Shown one piece after another: positions 32,306-41,472 of a stretch of 64,000 nt of DNA. The stretch spans positions 737,001-801,000 of the forward strand of contig JAODUP010000026.1 in the NCBI GenBank assembly GCA_025642065.1, given 5' to 3'. Origin of the DNA: Paralvinella palmiformis. Lineage: Eukaryota; Annelida; Polychaeta; Terebellida; Alvinellidae. A program made the translations under genes and the position numbers. The notes under the pieces were generated by a model. The model made no database searches. It saw only the letters and a list, made by a program, of their open reading frames with translations, and was not told the origin of the DNA. Every line of letters begins with the position of its first letter. Position 1 is the stretch's first letter.

Positions 32306-34954
32306 ACACACACATATATACACACAGAGAGAGAGAGAGTTTTGAAATTTTATTTGCCGGAAGTTATTTATATTGAGCTGTAACCTTCCCCCCCAAAAAA
32401 AAAAAAATAGCTGGTAATTCAGTTCAGTTGCCTAGTAGCTGGAGTCCAGTGCAGCAAGGACAAATATGCATTCAAGTTAAACTTAATGCTAGCAGCCCTG
32501 AATATATGCAAGTAGCTAAAAAGTTCAGACCGGGAAACATAATATCGGTAAGTTTGACTGTATGATCAATTAATATATTTAATTTACATAACTCTCTTTT
32601 GTGCCACATATTTTATCGATATCACTGACCACCAAAAAACATACTGTTACAGATAGAGAGGATCCAGAATCCGAATCTTTACCAGATGTATGAAGTACGT
32701 AAACAACAGATGGATAAGACAAATCAACAAGTACAGAATGAGAAGCTGCTCTATCATGGAACATCAGAACAAAGCGTTCAAAATATTAATAACTTCGGTT
32801 TTAACAGAAGCTACTGTGGAAAACATGGTATGGATCAATAGTTTTCTTAATTTTTTTGTTGTATACATAATATACCAACTGACTATAGTCAATAGATATG
32901 TACTCATTGGTACATAGCGTGAGATATTGTTCTGGCTCTTTCCAGTTTGAATATGCAGTTAGCGTACGGACATATTTGAAATAAACTATTTGAACTGAAT
33001 TGAAAAATACCCATAGATAGATAGAGTGTAACTTGGGCCTGAAGCGTCTCTATGGTCTAACCAGTAGCATGATTGGCCACAGATCTCAACCACCTTAGTT
33101 CAAATCTTGATGGGGGTATATGTGATGGGTGTTTCATCTTTCTCTTTGCCTCATTACCTTTGGAGGTCACTCAACCCATTTAGCCTACCATGTGCACAAA
33201 AGTGGCCATCAAACATCACGTTGCCTGGGTGGGACAGCAGAAAAGCTGTGCTTTAGACAATTAATGTGTATCTGCTTTTGTAATGAAAACATCATAGTTT
33301 ATTGAACAATTTTATAGAACATAATTTTATGTAACGCACATGTGTATTTACAGAAAAAAATAAGTTTGTTTTTTCTGTTTCAAGTTGTCATGGGAATTTT
33401 TATTGGCCCATATACACGTGGGTACATTGTGGCTATTGGCTATGTTTTTTACACGTCAATTACAAACTGTGAAAACATGTTCAAATTATTTAGAAATATT
33501 TTATCGCTCAGTTGCGGATTTCATGCCATTTCGCATAAAAATGCTCTGTCATGGATGCCATGGTTCCGGGTCCACGGTCTGACCATGTTATATCCGAGTG
33601 TGTTATAACAGACAGCAGTATAATCTGTTATATCCGAGTGTGTTATAACAGACAGCAGTATAATCTGTTGGTTAATGGTATACATGGCTCATGAGCATTA
33701 ATACCCTTGCATATGTTAATCTCACTGTATACATTGTATTTAAAACAATTTTAATGATTTAGTATTAGCCTAGCTTTTGACGTATGATCTTTAATAAGAC
33801 AAACTTTATTGGGTATATCAGGTTAGACACGAGTATGTTTCTAGGATGTTATGACATGTTGGTATATACAGCAGACTTAATGAACAGATAGCTATCTCAG
33901 CATTATCATTTAGATATGACATCAACTGTTTGAAACTTCCCTGCTAGACATCACATTTGTCGAAACTTGCTCAAATTATGCTGAACTGTGAATCAATCTA
34001 TAATTGTGATTTTATTGAAGTCTACTTGTTTTAGATATATCGGCCAAAATCAGAACTTCATTATTTGAAGGTTAATTTTGATTGGTTAAATATTCTATTG
34101 AGACTGCTGAAATCAGGATCTTTTTTCTAATGTGTATGCGTAAAAGAGGTGACTGAGCGATAGCTATTCACTGGTCCCCAGTGTGCATTGCACTCTGACC
34201 ACACACACATACACAGGCCTCGTCATTAACAGTTGTCCACCTGTCCGGGACAACCAAACTACGTAATCGGAAACCACATGCTTGGTTGTCTGCCACGTCG
34301 AGTCGTATTTCGCTTGTTTTGGAGTCAACGTCAATAACCGCATTTATCAAAACGTGCGTCTACCAATACAAAACAAATTCAAAATTTCCGGACAAGTAAA
34401 AATGAAGTGTGACTTCTCCGACATGACAAGTGGCCAAAAAAGGTTAATGCCAATCCCTGACACAACTATAGTGGGTTAGCGTGATGAAAGACCAAGAAAC
34501 TGGAAAACTGTTGCAGAACATCGCCGGACTGGAGCGAGGGCAATATCCTAAAATAAATCTTCTTCGTGAATCATAAGTTATTTCTGGCACCCCTCTTCTC
34601 AGTGTTCGTGTCATAATTATGTTTTGTAAATGCCTACGTTTAGTTGGGATACTAAAACAAATTTATTATGTTCCAGGAACAGCCATTGGAGAAGGTGTTT
34701 ACTTTGCCGCTGATGCCACTTACTCGGCTAGTTCATCCTACTCTCAGCCTAATGCAATGGGACAAAAACGCATATACCAAGCCAAAGTTTTGATTGGCAA
34801 TAGTTGTGTGGGTAGAGGTGGCATGAAAGAGCCACCATATATGAATGGTTCATCTGGACAACGGTTTGATTCAGTGCATGATAACGGTAATTCAATGTAT
34901 GTCATATTCCATGACACACAAGCTTATCCGGAATATCTCATTACCTTTCGGTAA
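10709..34954 (+). CDS. PARP14-like: PARP14-like multidomain mono-ADP-ribosyltransferase (24 reconstructed coding exons)
   Basis: Coding exons: 10709-10943, 12170-12328, 12511-12753, 14546-14833, 14995-15258, 16956-17213, 17482-17781, 18249-18482, 18777-20471, 20573-21001, 21296-21453, 22285-22503, 23766-23987, 24130-24193, 28427-28594, 28709-28774, 29056-29235, 29381-29578, 30610-30776, 31012-31206, 32012-32225, 32411-32547, 32653-32827, 34677-34954. All have AG/GT borders and phases agree at every junction, giving 6,546 nt or 2,181 residues; human PARP14 is about 1,800 (from memory). Domain order: disordered N-terminus, 7 RRM-like, KH-like block, macrodomains 1-3, 2 KH-like exons, WWE, ART. 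The family transfers single ADP-ribose units to proteins or RNA and reads or removes them; in vertebrates it is tied to interferon and antiviral responses. Whether that role holds here is inference. The extra RRM units account for most of the added length. The upstream UTR exon and promoter were not located. Confidence 0.9.
11042..12114 (+). mobile_element. pogo/Tigger-like DNA transposon remnant in PARP14-like intron 1
   Basis: The element has terminal inverted repeats: CTGTATATACTTGTGTATAGG at 11042-11062 against the complement of 12094-12114 (19 of 21 match). A TA dinucleotide flanks each side (11040-11041, 12115-12116), as in the Tc1/mariner-pogo superfamily. Inside, 11340-11680 encodes a CENP-B-like helix-turn-helix region (YDTVFKPKVVQYADN, WQVRNWRKSM, KKARRGRK). 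Near 11770-11940 lies the typical C-terminal piece with LPVVTQWVKTAW and an acidic EDDELWDEH. The catalytic DDE core is missing, so the copy is dead. Confidence 0.8.
12170..18482 (+). CDS. PARP14-like: PARP14-like exons 2-8: array of seven RRM-like units on phase 1-1 exons
   Basis: Seven successive exons (12170-12328, 12511-12753, 14546-14833, 14995-15258, 16956-17213, 17482-17781, 18249-18482) each start and end in phase 1. From exon 3 on, most open with a V-A-Q-R-V-L-like stretch that finishes the previous RRM and end inside the next one, at F-x-x-x-x-G. Unit cores read like SIKIEGIS followed by LMLYFENIKRSGG and KAVVTFEN, the beta1-alpha1 and beta3 pattern of the N-terminal RRM-like repeats of PARP14 and PARP10. 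The unit in exon 4 (LTIYLEDKKFRDG) is the most degenerate. Such domains may bind RNA or serve for assembly; which applies here is unknown. Confidence 0.85.
12796..13264 (+). mobile_element. MITE family M1, TTAA-flanked (piggyBac type), in PARP14-like intron 3
   Basis: About 470 bp with inverted ends (ggatagtccacttt / complement of aaggtggactgtcc), flanked on both sides by TTAA (12792-12795 and 13265-13268), the piggyBac target duplication. It has no coding capacity. Related copies lie at 6541-7150 and, reversed, at 43464-44160. This copy lacks a roughly 130-bp internal part present in the 6.5-kb copy. Confidence 0.7.
16100..16700 (+). repeat. R1 'AATTCC' interspersed repeat with internal tandem duplication (PARP14-like intron 5)
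   Basis: Family marks: tcaattccaattccg, a pseudo-palindromic tract of gagtaggtactctgagtacc type, ggttgtcatggaagaaatat, aaatggtaaattaatttg and caattccggaattgaattg. Between about 16254 and 16620 a segment of about 180-187 bp with its own AT microsatellite (16324-16360 and 16513-16539) is tandemly duplicated. Confidence 0.75.
18777..20471 (+). CDS. PARP14-like: PARP14-like exon 9: KH-like repeat block and start of macrodomain 1
   Basis: This 1,695-nt exon encodes 565 residues without interruption (about 661-1225). It opens VVQSVLMKKHQICG, completing RRM unit 7, then carries the PARP14-type motif PLIVEFLSAKPEALDRF and several alpha/beta repeats of KH-like character. The last 50 residues begin macrodomain 1: LFGDITKQPIDVMVNAANG and KHSGGLAAAIVNAG. 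It is by far the longest exon and joins exon 10 over the gene's smallest intron of 101 bp. Repeat boundaries inside the KH block cannot be fixed by eye. Confidence 0.88.
20573..21001 (+). CDS. PARP14-like: PARP14-like exon 10: rest of macrodomain 1
   Basis: Encodes G-G-S-E-I-Q-N-E-C-D onward, then RSTLLAGEVYVSKPGCL, ILIHAVSPRW, IAIPVISSGIFGFPVDKA and a terminal IETIHLIDND strand, the expected order of a macrodomain second half. With exon 9 it supplies both ligand loops: NAAN/GGLAAA and SSGIFGFP. This is the only one of the three macrodomains here that keeps the canonical NAAN and GG residues, so it is the best candidate for ADP-ribose binding or ADP-ribosyl hydrolysis. Confidence 0.88.
21296..23987 (+). 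CDS. PARP14-like: PARP14-like exons 11-13: macrodomain 2
   Basis: Exons 21296-21453, 22285-22503 and 23766-23987. The phase changes from 1 to 0 at the end of exon 11. Recognisable parts are KIKKGSLVQEQVDVLVNTT, LNSGGVSSAIFSEAG, IRAGEIVSTSGGNLSVKCI and IAFPALGTGNLGYDPTTVA. The ligand asparagine motif is NTTR rather than NAAN. The second loop GTGNLGY is well kept. ADP-ribose binding is plausible; hydrolase activity is less so. The cassette matches the middle macrodomain of PARP14. Confidence 0.82.
23265..23570 (-). repeat. R1 repeat, reverse copy (PARP14-like intron 12)
   Basis: Reverse complement of the R1 family: caattccagaattgaa, cacaaattaatttacc, agaaatatttcttccatgac and a ggagtaggtattccaagtag tract. 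Confidence 0.7.
23632..23707 (+). other. Perfect intronic hairpin, 23-bp arms
   Basis: Arms 23632-23654 and 23685-23707 are exact reverse complements around a 30-nt loop, 58 nt upstream of the acceptor of PARP14-like exon 13. Confidence 0.85.
24130..24193 (+). CDS. PARP14-like: PARP14-like exon 14: tentative 64-bp microexon (linker)
   Basis: Exon 13 ends in phase 0 but exon 15 needs phase 1, so an exon of 3n+1 bases is required between them. The stretch after ccattttcag at 24129, ending aat t|gtatga, has exactly 64 bases, no stop and the right phases. It encodes about 21 residues starting TFTFNGIPSVFHIP. This fits the linker between macrodomains 2 and 3. The donor is weak and another exon in the 4.4-kb gap could serve instead. 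Confidence 0.45.
26425..26810 (-). repeat. R1 repeat, reverse copy split by a SINE (PARP14-like intron 14)
   Basis: ggtcaattccaattttggaa, cacaaattaatttaccattt, atgatccagaactttggttg. It is interrupted at 26632-26755 by a SINE B piece, resumes agaactttggttcctttt and ends in an AT microsatellite. The order mirrors 16.3-16.7 kb in reverse. Confidence 0.75.
26632..26755 (-). mobile_element. SINE family B, truncated copy nested in an R1 repeat
   Basis: Carries only the 3' third of family B (cagcctggggattc, actccaacatagagg). It is flanked by the 12-bp duplication agaactttggtt at 26620-26631 and 26756-26767. It interrupts an R1 repeat inside intron 14 of the PARP14-like gene. Confidence 0.8.
28021..28100 (+). 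repeat. AT/GT microsatellite in PARP14-like intron 14
   Basis: (AT)n with an internal aatt, then (GT)n. The same intron also has AT runs at 27283-27310, 27956-27978 and 28367-28402, the last only 25 nt before the exon 15 acceptor. Confidence 0.85.
28427..29578 (+). CDS. PARP14-like: PARP14-like exons 15-18: macrodomain 3
   Basis: Exons 28427-28594, 28709-28774, 29056-29235 and 29381-29578, all in phase 1. Motifs: VSLVKGDITKQTTDVIMNN, GAISKAINKAGG, LPAIGSG and VVNIVIFDRTMFKEY. The asparagine motif is MNNTDH and the first glycine loop reads STQGAISKA, so the classical NAAN and double-Gly are lost. In PARP14 the third macrodomain is a binding rather than cleaving module, and the same is inferred here. 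The domain is cut by three introns, against one in macrodomain 1. Confidence 0.83.
30610..31206 (+). CDS. PARP14-like: PARP14-like exons 19-20: KH-like segment before the WWE domain
   Basis: Exons 30610-30776 (phase 1 in, 0 out) and 31012-31206 (phase 0). The first reads YRIYALSQAAVDDFATKL, a PARP14-type repeat in which a short strand is followed by a helix. The second contains IMAIKNLEKEF and LNRIVVEGDLKNL, a KH-like strand-helix-strand. PARP14 has a similar segment between its last macrodomain and its WWE domain. No catalytic motif is visible. Confidence 0.75.
31517..31704 (+). mobile_element. SINE family A in PARP14-like intron 20
   Basis: gggcacctccgtggtctaaa, B box gagttcaaatctcgg, then the family core ending gtggccgtaaaacaccaat. 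tRNA-derived head; length about 188 bp. Confidence 0.8.
32012..32225 (+). CDS. PARP14-like: PARP14-like exon 21: WWE domain
   Basis: Encodes 71 residues: VRWQFIDMGHFADYPPEIN, then IIEKAYVKKE and VVVFFDKMIERRN. These match WWE spacing: first Trp in RWQF, the acidic I-E-K-A-Y helix and the V-x-F-x-x-M strand. The second conserved Trp is replaced by Phe (HFADY). WWE domains bind ADP-ribose-containing ligands in some PARPs, but binding here cannot be assumed. Confidence 0.78.
32411..34954 (+). CDS. PARP14-like: PARP14-like exons 22-24: ADP-ribosyltransferase catalytic domain and stop
   Basis: Exons 32411-32547, 32653-32827 and 34677-34954 (TAA at 34952). Motifs in order: LPSSWSPVQQGQ, IERIQNPNLYQMYE, NEKLLYHGTSEQ (catalytic His), GEGVYFAADATYS (catalytic Tyr), RIYQAKVLIG and the end AYPEYLITFR, which is the typical C-terminus of PARP14/15/10. 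Where poly-ADP-ribosyl polymerases have Glu, the aligned residue looks like Met (SMYVIFHD), so mono-ADP-ribosylation is expected. The acceptor of exon 22 is odd: a C-run, then about 13 A, then tag. Confidence 0.9.
33034..33219 (+). mobile_element. SINE family A in PARP14-like intron 23
   Basis: Diverged head (gcgtctctatggtctaacc), B box agttcaaatcttg, then core tacctttggaggtcactc and cacaaaagtggccatcaaac. About 186 bp. Confidence 0.75.
33588..33667 (+). repeat. Tandem 40-bp duplication in PARP14-like intron 23
   Basis: A 40-bp unit (ttatatccgagtgtgttata to gcagtataatctg) occurs twice with no visible differences. The ttataaca core is itself a partial palindrome. Confidence 0.85.
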
Positions 34955-35352
34955 TGACAGCTTCTTTCAAAGGAGCACCAATAAGAACTCTGAGCGGAGC
35001 AGTCCAATCATTTCTGAAAACAGACAACATCCGATAATGGAGAATGCTTCAAACTATATACACACAGAAAATGTGGCTCCATTTTACCATCGAATTATAT
35101 AGCCGTCGTCTGATATATTATGGCATTTTCCATTCTGGTGAAATTTTTGTTCCCTTCAAGTGGATTAGGGTTAATTTTGGCATCGTATGTATCCAAGCAT
35201 GTACCTTCTGTGTACATGTCCATGCACAGACACGTGCACCTCGTGTTAGAAATTAGTGTCCATCCTTTGTGTTAGATTCAGCTCAGGGTACATATTTATG
35301 TATCATACAGCATAAATATCGGAGACACTAATTGCAGCCAAAGATAATTGAA

Positions 35353-35358
35353 AATAAA
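35353..35358 (+). promoter_or_regulatory. Poly(A) signal AATAAA, PARP14-like gene
   Basis: AATAAA about 400 nt after the stop codon in an AT-rich stretch; a suitable 3' end for the PARP14-like transcript. Position is inferred; no transcript evidence. Confidence 0.45.
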
Positions 35359-35359
35359 T

Positions 35360-35680
35360 CAAAATTATTTGAACTCTATGTGTGATTAAAATGTGCTATA
35401 ATAAGGATTTAACACAATTAGGTGATGTCATGTTGCACCAAGCATATAGGAACACAGTGGAGATTGATGTTAACCAATATTTATATGCATAACATACATA
35501 TGTATGATCTGTGGCATGAATAATTAATGTTTTCTGAGACACTAAAATGTTATTGGTTATATTGTTGAATGTGCTTTCTGATATCAATTGCTTATTAGAC
35601 CATTTATTAATAATAAGCATTTTTCTGTATTGACTATAACGTGCTGGGCCCTAGACCCAAATATGATGAAGCAGAGCTGT

Positions 35681-35730
<50 letters not shown>

Positions 35731-35832
35731 ATGACTAATAATTCCCAAATGTTCATAATTTTAATCATATTTTACTATAATATTTACTTTATTATATTTA
35801 TATTATCTATTTTTACTACCGGTGTCTAATTA

Positions 35833-35882
<50 letters not shown>

Positions 35883-36432
35883 GCTAGGTGGTTACATGAA
35901 TCTCATTGTTATCACTTCCAACATCATTAAGTGGTATTAATTAAAGGACATTAAAGTAATTAATATAAAATAAGTTATAATTAGATGGTAATGGAATTGT
36001 TTAATAAATCTTGACATGTACTCTTTCTGTGGCTGTATTCTCTCTCTCTCTCACACACACACACACACCTAGGTCCAGTTATGTCCAGTTTGTACTATGA
36101 CATTCAAGATTAGCTCTAATCTGCTTGTCATAAATAACATTTAAGAACTACAATAGTTAGAATAGCATAAATTAGGTAAGGTTTGAAAATGATAGCATAG
36201 TTCAAACAGTACGGAAGCTATGACGCGCTATTACGATCTGCTTCAGCGCAGATGTCAGTCTTTTAATAGTAATTAAGATAAACAGTTTTAATAGTAGTCG
36301 CTTCATGACGCCTGCCCGTTGTAAAAACTGATCTTTGAAGACAGTGACAATTGGGTTATATAGTTTATTTAGTATTGCTTTGAAGAAAGATACAGCAATT
36401 GAAAAATAGCTATAAATAGGGCTGCTTAGATA
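35360..36432. other. No gene seen downstream of the PARP14-like gene
   Basis: AT-rich sequence with microsatellites (35687-35878) and a CT/CA run near 36040-36070. Confidence 0.5.
35687..35878 (+). repeat. AT/GT microsatellite cluster downstream of the PARP14-like gene
   Basis: (AT)n(GT)n at 35687-35730 and a longer (AT)n at 35837-35878. Confidence 0.85.
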
Positions 36433-36443
36433 ATTAAGCTAAA

Positions 36444-36809
36444 ATAGTGAGCTCCGGTGGCCTAGTGGTTAAGCACCCGGCACTTGGTGCCAACGGTCGC
36501 AGGTTCGAATCCCGTAAGAGGTCGAAACTTTTCCAGGGATTAATTTCTCGGCTCACTATATCGTGGGTGGCTGACCACGTTAAATGGCGCTGCCGTCTCC
36601 ACTGAATTATTTAAAATAAAGGGGGACGTTAAAAAAACCCTGAGGACGTAAAACACTCTGGCAGTGACCACCCTCATGGTATTTCGGCTCCATCTTTCCG
36701 TACTGCTCCCCTGTGAGTGGTGGGGGAGGAGATTTCTCAACCACTCCAACATAGAGGCTGTGCTGATTAAGCGACAGCCTGGGGATTCTCCCCGAACAAC
36801 AAAACAAAC
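36444..36809 (+). mobile_element. SINE family B, full-length copy with perfect target duplication
   Basis: 366 bp from ATAGTGAGCTCCGG to the A-rich end aacaaaacaaac, flanked by the 11-bp duplication attaagctaaa (36433-36443 and 36810-36820). The A box (tggcctagtggttaagc) and B box (ggttcgaatccc) are intact. Best reference copy of the family in the window. Confidence 0.9.
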
Positions 36810-37329
36810 ATTAAGCTAAACATTCTCACTACTGCCGTGATCTGACTTGGGTGTTTTACACCCAAACTCCACGGCTGTAGGTGATTCGTATTTTGATTTT
36901 GCTTGGCGGCTTAGGGACTGGTGAGACATTACACATGTCTCAGCAAGAAAAGTCGCCACTCTGGATTCAGTCCCCTGAAGAAACGTCCAGAGTTTGAATT
37001 CACGGTTCGAGATTCTCTGTGCCTGTGCCTTATTATACACAGCTAAAACACACACACACACACACATATGAGAAAAGATTGGATTAATATTCCTAATAGA
37101 GAATGACAACTAATTATAAGCATAACAATAGATTATTTTAACAAAAAAGTATGTTTACAACAGACGTAAAAATGACATATACTATAAACATGGGCTGTCT
37201 ATTTAACTATACATGAACATCAGTAAAAATAATTGAAGATGAGGCACCTAAAAAGTTATAAATGAGACAAATTCTAGATCTTAAGCAGGTGAGTTTTTAT
37301 AATTGGTTTGATATTTTTTTCAGAAATGT

Positions 37330-37745
37330 AGCCCCTTTAATTTACTCGATAATAGCCGCCTCAAGGTGGCTGCTACTACACATTAAATGCACAAATGATA
37401 AAGGCATTTCCTCTTCGGTACTTATATATGAAGCCAGCTGCTTTGCCTCGTTGTACCATCTCTGGAATTCTACACCAACGTCATCCCTCAAACATGGAAT
37501 CTCTGATTTGATATTGTCAATCATTCTGTACGCCTCATAGACGTCAATATCTCTTCTTTGTAGTTTAGCTGACAAACCTTTCAAATAATCCAAACTTTAA
37601 TACTGTGACGCCAACAATAACTCCAAAACTCTGCACACTACCTTTCAAACCATGAGTCGTATTCTTGGTGTCGCTATCCCAATTCCAACGACTTTCATTA
37701 ACCTCTGGATAAAAATGTGGGTTAACCATAGCTGTCTTTCAACCC
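37330..37745 (-). pseudogene. hAT transposase fragment
   Basis: Minus strand: a lead-in WNWDSDTKNTTHGLKG, then YLKGLSAKLQRRDIDVYEAY, FQRWYNEAKQLASYI. This is the middle of a hAT transposase ('LQ..DiDi..Ay..v'). A frameshift splits it and both ends are missing. Confidence 0.55.
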
Positions 37746-38507
37746 AGTATATCTTGCACAAACCTTTAAGGGGCAATATTATTTAAGTGCAAGCTGCAGG
37801 AAATATTTGGAGAGAACTGTCAAAATTTGTAAGTATAATTGTGATTTGTATGTTAACTAATAATGCTATCAGACACACATTACACAATACTCTATGTATG
37901 GTTATTTAAGAATGACATATTCGCAGTACTATTACTAGTTATTATGTCGACAAATTATATATTGCATTTAAAGATGGAAGATCCCTACTAGAGGTCCTGT
38001 CCCAGTAGATCCGCCACTGGTTTCCCGTGTGATTCTGTCGCTATGAATTTGTAAACATGCAGGTTTGTTGTTGCCATTACCGAGCAGGCAACCTAGCTGC
38101 CTGTGTTTGTTTGTTGTCACGTTATACATGTGTGTGTTTTTTTCTGCGTGAATCCACCTCATATGTGTGTTTGTGATCCTTGTTTCCCTGGGCAGATGCG
38201 CCTCGGTCATATGTCCCAGGTATGACCAGTACAGAGACTAAACAACTCAACTCAGCTATAATATAGTTATTTTCCATCCTTTATACATAGATGGATATGC
38301 ACGATGAGGTATAAGCGGATGTGAAAGTTAAGCAGTTGGTCTCATAAGTCCACTTCACTATTTCGAATCTGCGAGTAACAAGCTCCCCATCCCATATGGC
38401 CTCGGGTACGTCTAGTAAAGAACATATCTCCTACAACAAACAAAACGTCGCCAAATTGTGGGTTATCCCTGGGGCACGCAGATGCATACATCTCTTCCTG
38501 TTCCAGC

Positions 38508-38696
38508 GGGGCGCCTCCGTGGTCTAGTTGGTAGTGCGTTGGGCCACAGATCACTACCACCTGAGTTCGAATCTCGGCGTGGGCATATCTGATGGCTGTT
38601 TCATCTTCGACTTCGCTTCATTAACTTTGGAAGTCATTCGACCTATTGAGCCTACCATGTGCACAAAAGTAGCCGTAAGACATCAATCAGCATCAT
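38508..38696 (+). mobile_element. SINE family A, near-intact copy
   Basis: ggggcgcctccgtggtctag with A box, B box gagttcgaatctcgg, and core ending gtagccgtaagacatcaatc. Imperfect 11-bp flanking duplication: cctgttccagc at 38497-38507 and cctcttccagc at 38697-38707. Confidence 0.85.
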
Positions 38697-38707
38697 CCTC
38701 TTCCAGC

Positions 38708-40857
38708 CTTTCCCATTTGTGCTAAGCAACGAGTTAACTCAAAGAAAAATGCAGCAGAACGACTACCAGTGACCATATCTTAGGGAAGTGTTAATGAGAA
38801 AATAAACGATCCCACCCACTATCAACTTCAGCGTGTCACTAGTCCTTCACTATAACAGCGGCGCCGCTAACTTGGTGGAGTTTTTCAAATACCACAGTTT
38901 TCCACAGTGCGCAAATGTGTGTGTGTGTTCCTATATTGTTTTTGTTGCTATATTGTTACTACATAATTAAGCTAGTCTAAGCTGTTCGATCACAGTTGCT
39001 GATATCACCAGCTTCGTCGGTTTGAATCATGCACAGTGAGCACATATTCATTACTTTTTAGCCTCTTTCAGGGTAGCTCTGATAGTTTGCCGGGAATAAC
39101 TGATGACAATATTCCCCTTGTTGATGCTACTAGAGGAACTTCCATCATTCTCCTCCCTCAGTACAATGCCATGGAACTAAGAAAATTATATTATTTTTGA
39201 CAAAATCAGCTTAGTTTGTTTTACAAGTTAACCTTTTTATCGATAATACTCGCATCCATTTTTTTCTTCTAGAGTTGTCACATATACATGTATTTTGTGC
39301 ACTTTTAACATTTACCAACGACTTATGACAACCGTAATCTCCATGGTGGCACATTTCCCATTCCTGTCGCATTCGATGATCATTTAGGAACGAATTCATC
39401 CCAAATGGCAAGCACCTAGGTTCAAACCCCCTAGACTCTTGTAATGCGCGTGGGGTGTTGCGTGGGGAATTGGTAGCGTGTGCACATTCACCGACGCACG
39501 CGCCACAGTATGTCACCGTCAAACCAAATAAATTAACTATCAAGACCAAGTCGTGAATCTCTGCAGCTGTGTTTAATAAACTAATAACTAATGCCTATCC
39601 CTAATGCCTATACAAATATATACAATATATACGAGACGGAACCACATCACTCACACCATATACATATTACAAAATGTCAGACATAAACCCATACATTAAA
39701 TTACGCATATGAGGCTCAGCAAATATACGGAGCTTGAGACAGGAAGCCAACTCAGTTTCGGTGAGTCAGCTTCTATATAAGGAATTTACAGTCTCTCACA
39801 CACACACACAATCACGTGGGATGAGCTCAACCTCTCATGAATTCGCAATAAAATACAGAAACGCCAAGGAGATATATGGAAACATATGTCTATTAATAAC
39901 CTATATATACACTGAACCAATCGCCAAGTCTCATACCATGAGTCTTTCTTCACAGGAATGTCTACTTTTTCCAGTATTTATACACATGCAGTATACACTT
40001 TAAACAAATATGGATTTTGGAGTATTATCGGATTTCCATTTTTCTACCCACCCCTTCTCGTGACTTCGTGCCTCGCATAATGGCTTCACCCTTGTTAGAC
40101 TCCCACCCAAATAATCCTGGATCCGCCCCTGGAAACATGTGGTCATGAACGAATATCAAAGTAATAATATTCAGTTCATAAAAATTTATGATATGCCTAC
40201 TCTGGAAGTAGGTCGGACACTTAATTATCGAGTAATTCTGAAACAGCATGACTGGGACGCGCTCGGGAGACAATATATCCCCGTTTCCGGAGCTTTTGAT
40301 GCCTAATTTTATGTACCTATTACACTCGGGAAGTTAGTGAGACTAACACATTAAATATCTATATGTCACAGAGTTTGAGTTGTGGAATGCGCCTAAAACT
40401 ACACTATTGTGTTATTGGTGTAGCAGGGGGAGTTGATCCAGAATGGAACAGCCGATATTTTCTTCACAAAAAAACAGAAACATCAGACCCTTTGGATAAT
40501 ATATATATATATATATATATATACCTGCGACGGATTTCAGTCGCACTCTTCATCTCAGATAATAAGAGTGTGGGTCAGTTTTCAGGCGATTTACATATCC
40601 GAGCGAGCTGCGCTGTATCATCTTTGAACTCCGATATTTGATCACAGAGTAATTTCGGCACTTTAGTACGATTTACACAGAATGGAACGCGCATTATTGC
40701 CTCATTGTCAGTAAGATACTTATTTCCCAGGCTTAGGAAATTGTGGCGTCAGGGAAACGCAGATTTCTTATTGTATCTCAGATACTATATAATATCACAT
40801 GTGTATTATCTGTATGCATGTATATAATATATGTACGAATATATATATATATATATA
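38708..40857. other. No gene seen
   Basis: Intergenic. A CA run near 39796, AT runs at 40499-40523 and 40840-40858. A 112-codon minus frame at 39211-39549 lacks any family motif. Confidence 0.45.
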
Positions 40858-41012
40858 TGGGCGCCTCCGTGGCCTAACTGGTAGCGCGGTTGGCCACAGA
40901 TCTATGGCTGTGTCAGAAGGGTGTTTCATATTTCACTTCCCTTCATTACCTTTGGAGGTCGCTCGGCCCATTTAGCTTACCTTGTGCACAAAAGTGGCCG
41001 TAAAACACAACA
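40858..41012 (+). mobile_element. SINE family A, internally deleted copy
   Basis: Starts gggcgcctccgtggcctaac straight after an AT microsatellite. The B-box part is missing between ccacagatc and tatggctgtg, while the 3' core (acctttggaggtcgctcggc, cacaaaagtggccgtaaaac) is complete. Confidence 0.8.
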
Positions 41013-41286
41013 TTTGTATCCATCTATATAATATCATATGTGTATTATTTGCATGCATGTTTATTTAGACTATTGTTTCTAATTTTTAGACATATATTTA
41101 CTTATTAGTAAGAAATGTATTTATTTCTGCCTTGTACTGTACATAAATCATAAGCTTATAGCTAGCAAACCCGGTTAGTGTTATCATGTCAGTTCCTCAT
41201 TTGTTTAGGTGTGTAATCCTTTACCCTAATATTACAGCCCCCATAAGTTACATACATATTCACTTGCTAGGAAACGTTGCGAGTTT

Positions 41287-41472
41287 GATGATGATGATTG
41301 TTTTTTTATGGCCACTTTTGTGCACATGGTAGGCTAAATGGGCCGAGCGACCTCCAAAGCTAATGAAGCGAAGTCAAATATGAAACAACCTTCACGGCTT
41401 CAGCTATGCCCACGCCGAGATTCAAACACGGGTGGTAGTGATCTGTGTTCCAACGCGCTACCGCTAGACCAC
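41287..41472 (-). mobile_element. SINE family A, reverse copy
   Basis: Reverse core tatggccacttttgtgcac, then ggctaaatgggccgagcgac and acctccaaagctaatgaagc, ending with the B box (gagattcaaacacg) and head (gctaccgctagaccac). GAT-repeat tail at its 3' end. Confidence 0.8.

Noticed and set aside
34168..34479. Possible extra coding exon in PARP14-like intron 23
   Set aside because: The frame from exon 23 to exon 24 is already continuous and both flanking pieces complete the ART domain; an insert would break it.
38508..38725. Possible functional tRNA gene from the A and B boxes
   Set aside because: The head is fused to the SINE A body and flanked by a target duplication; not a stand-alone tRNA.
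39211..39549. 112-codon minus-strand frame
   Set aside because: No motif; contains a B-box-like stretch and may be old SINE sequence.
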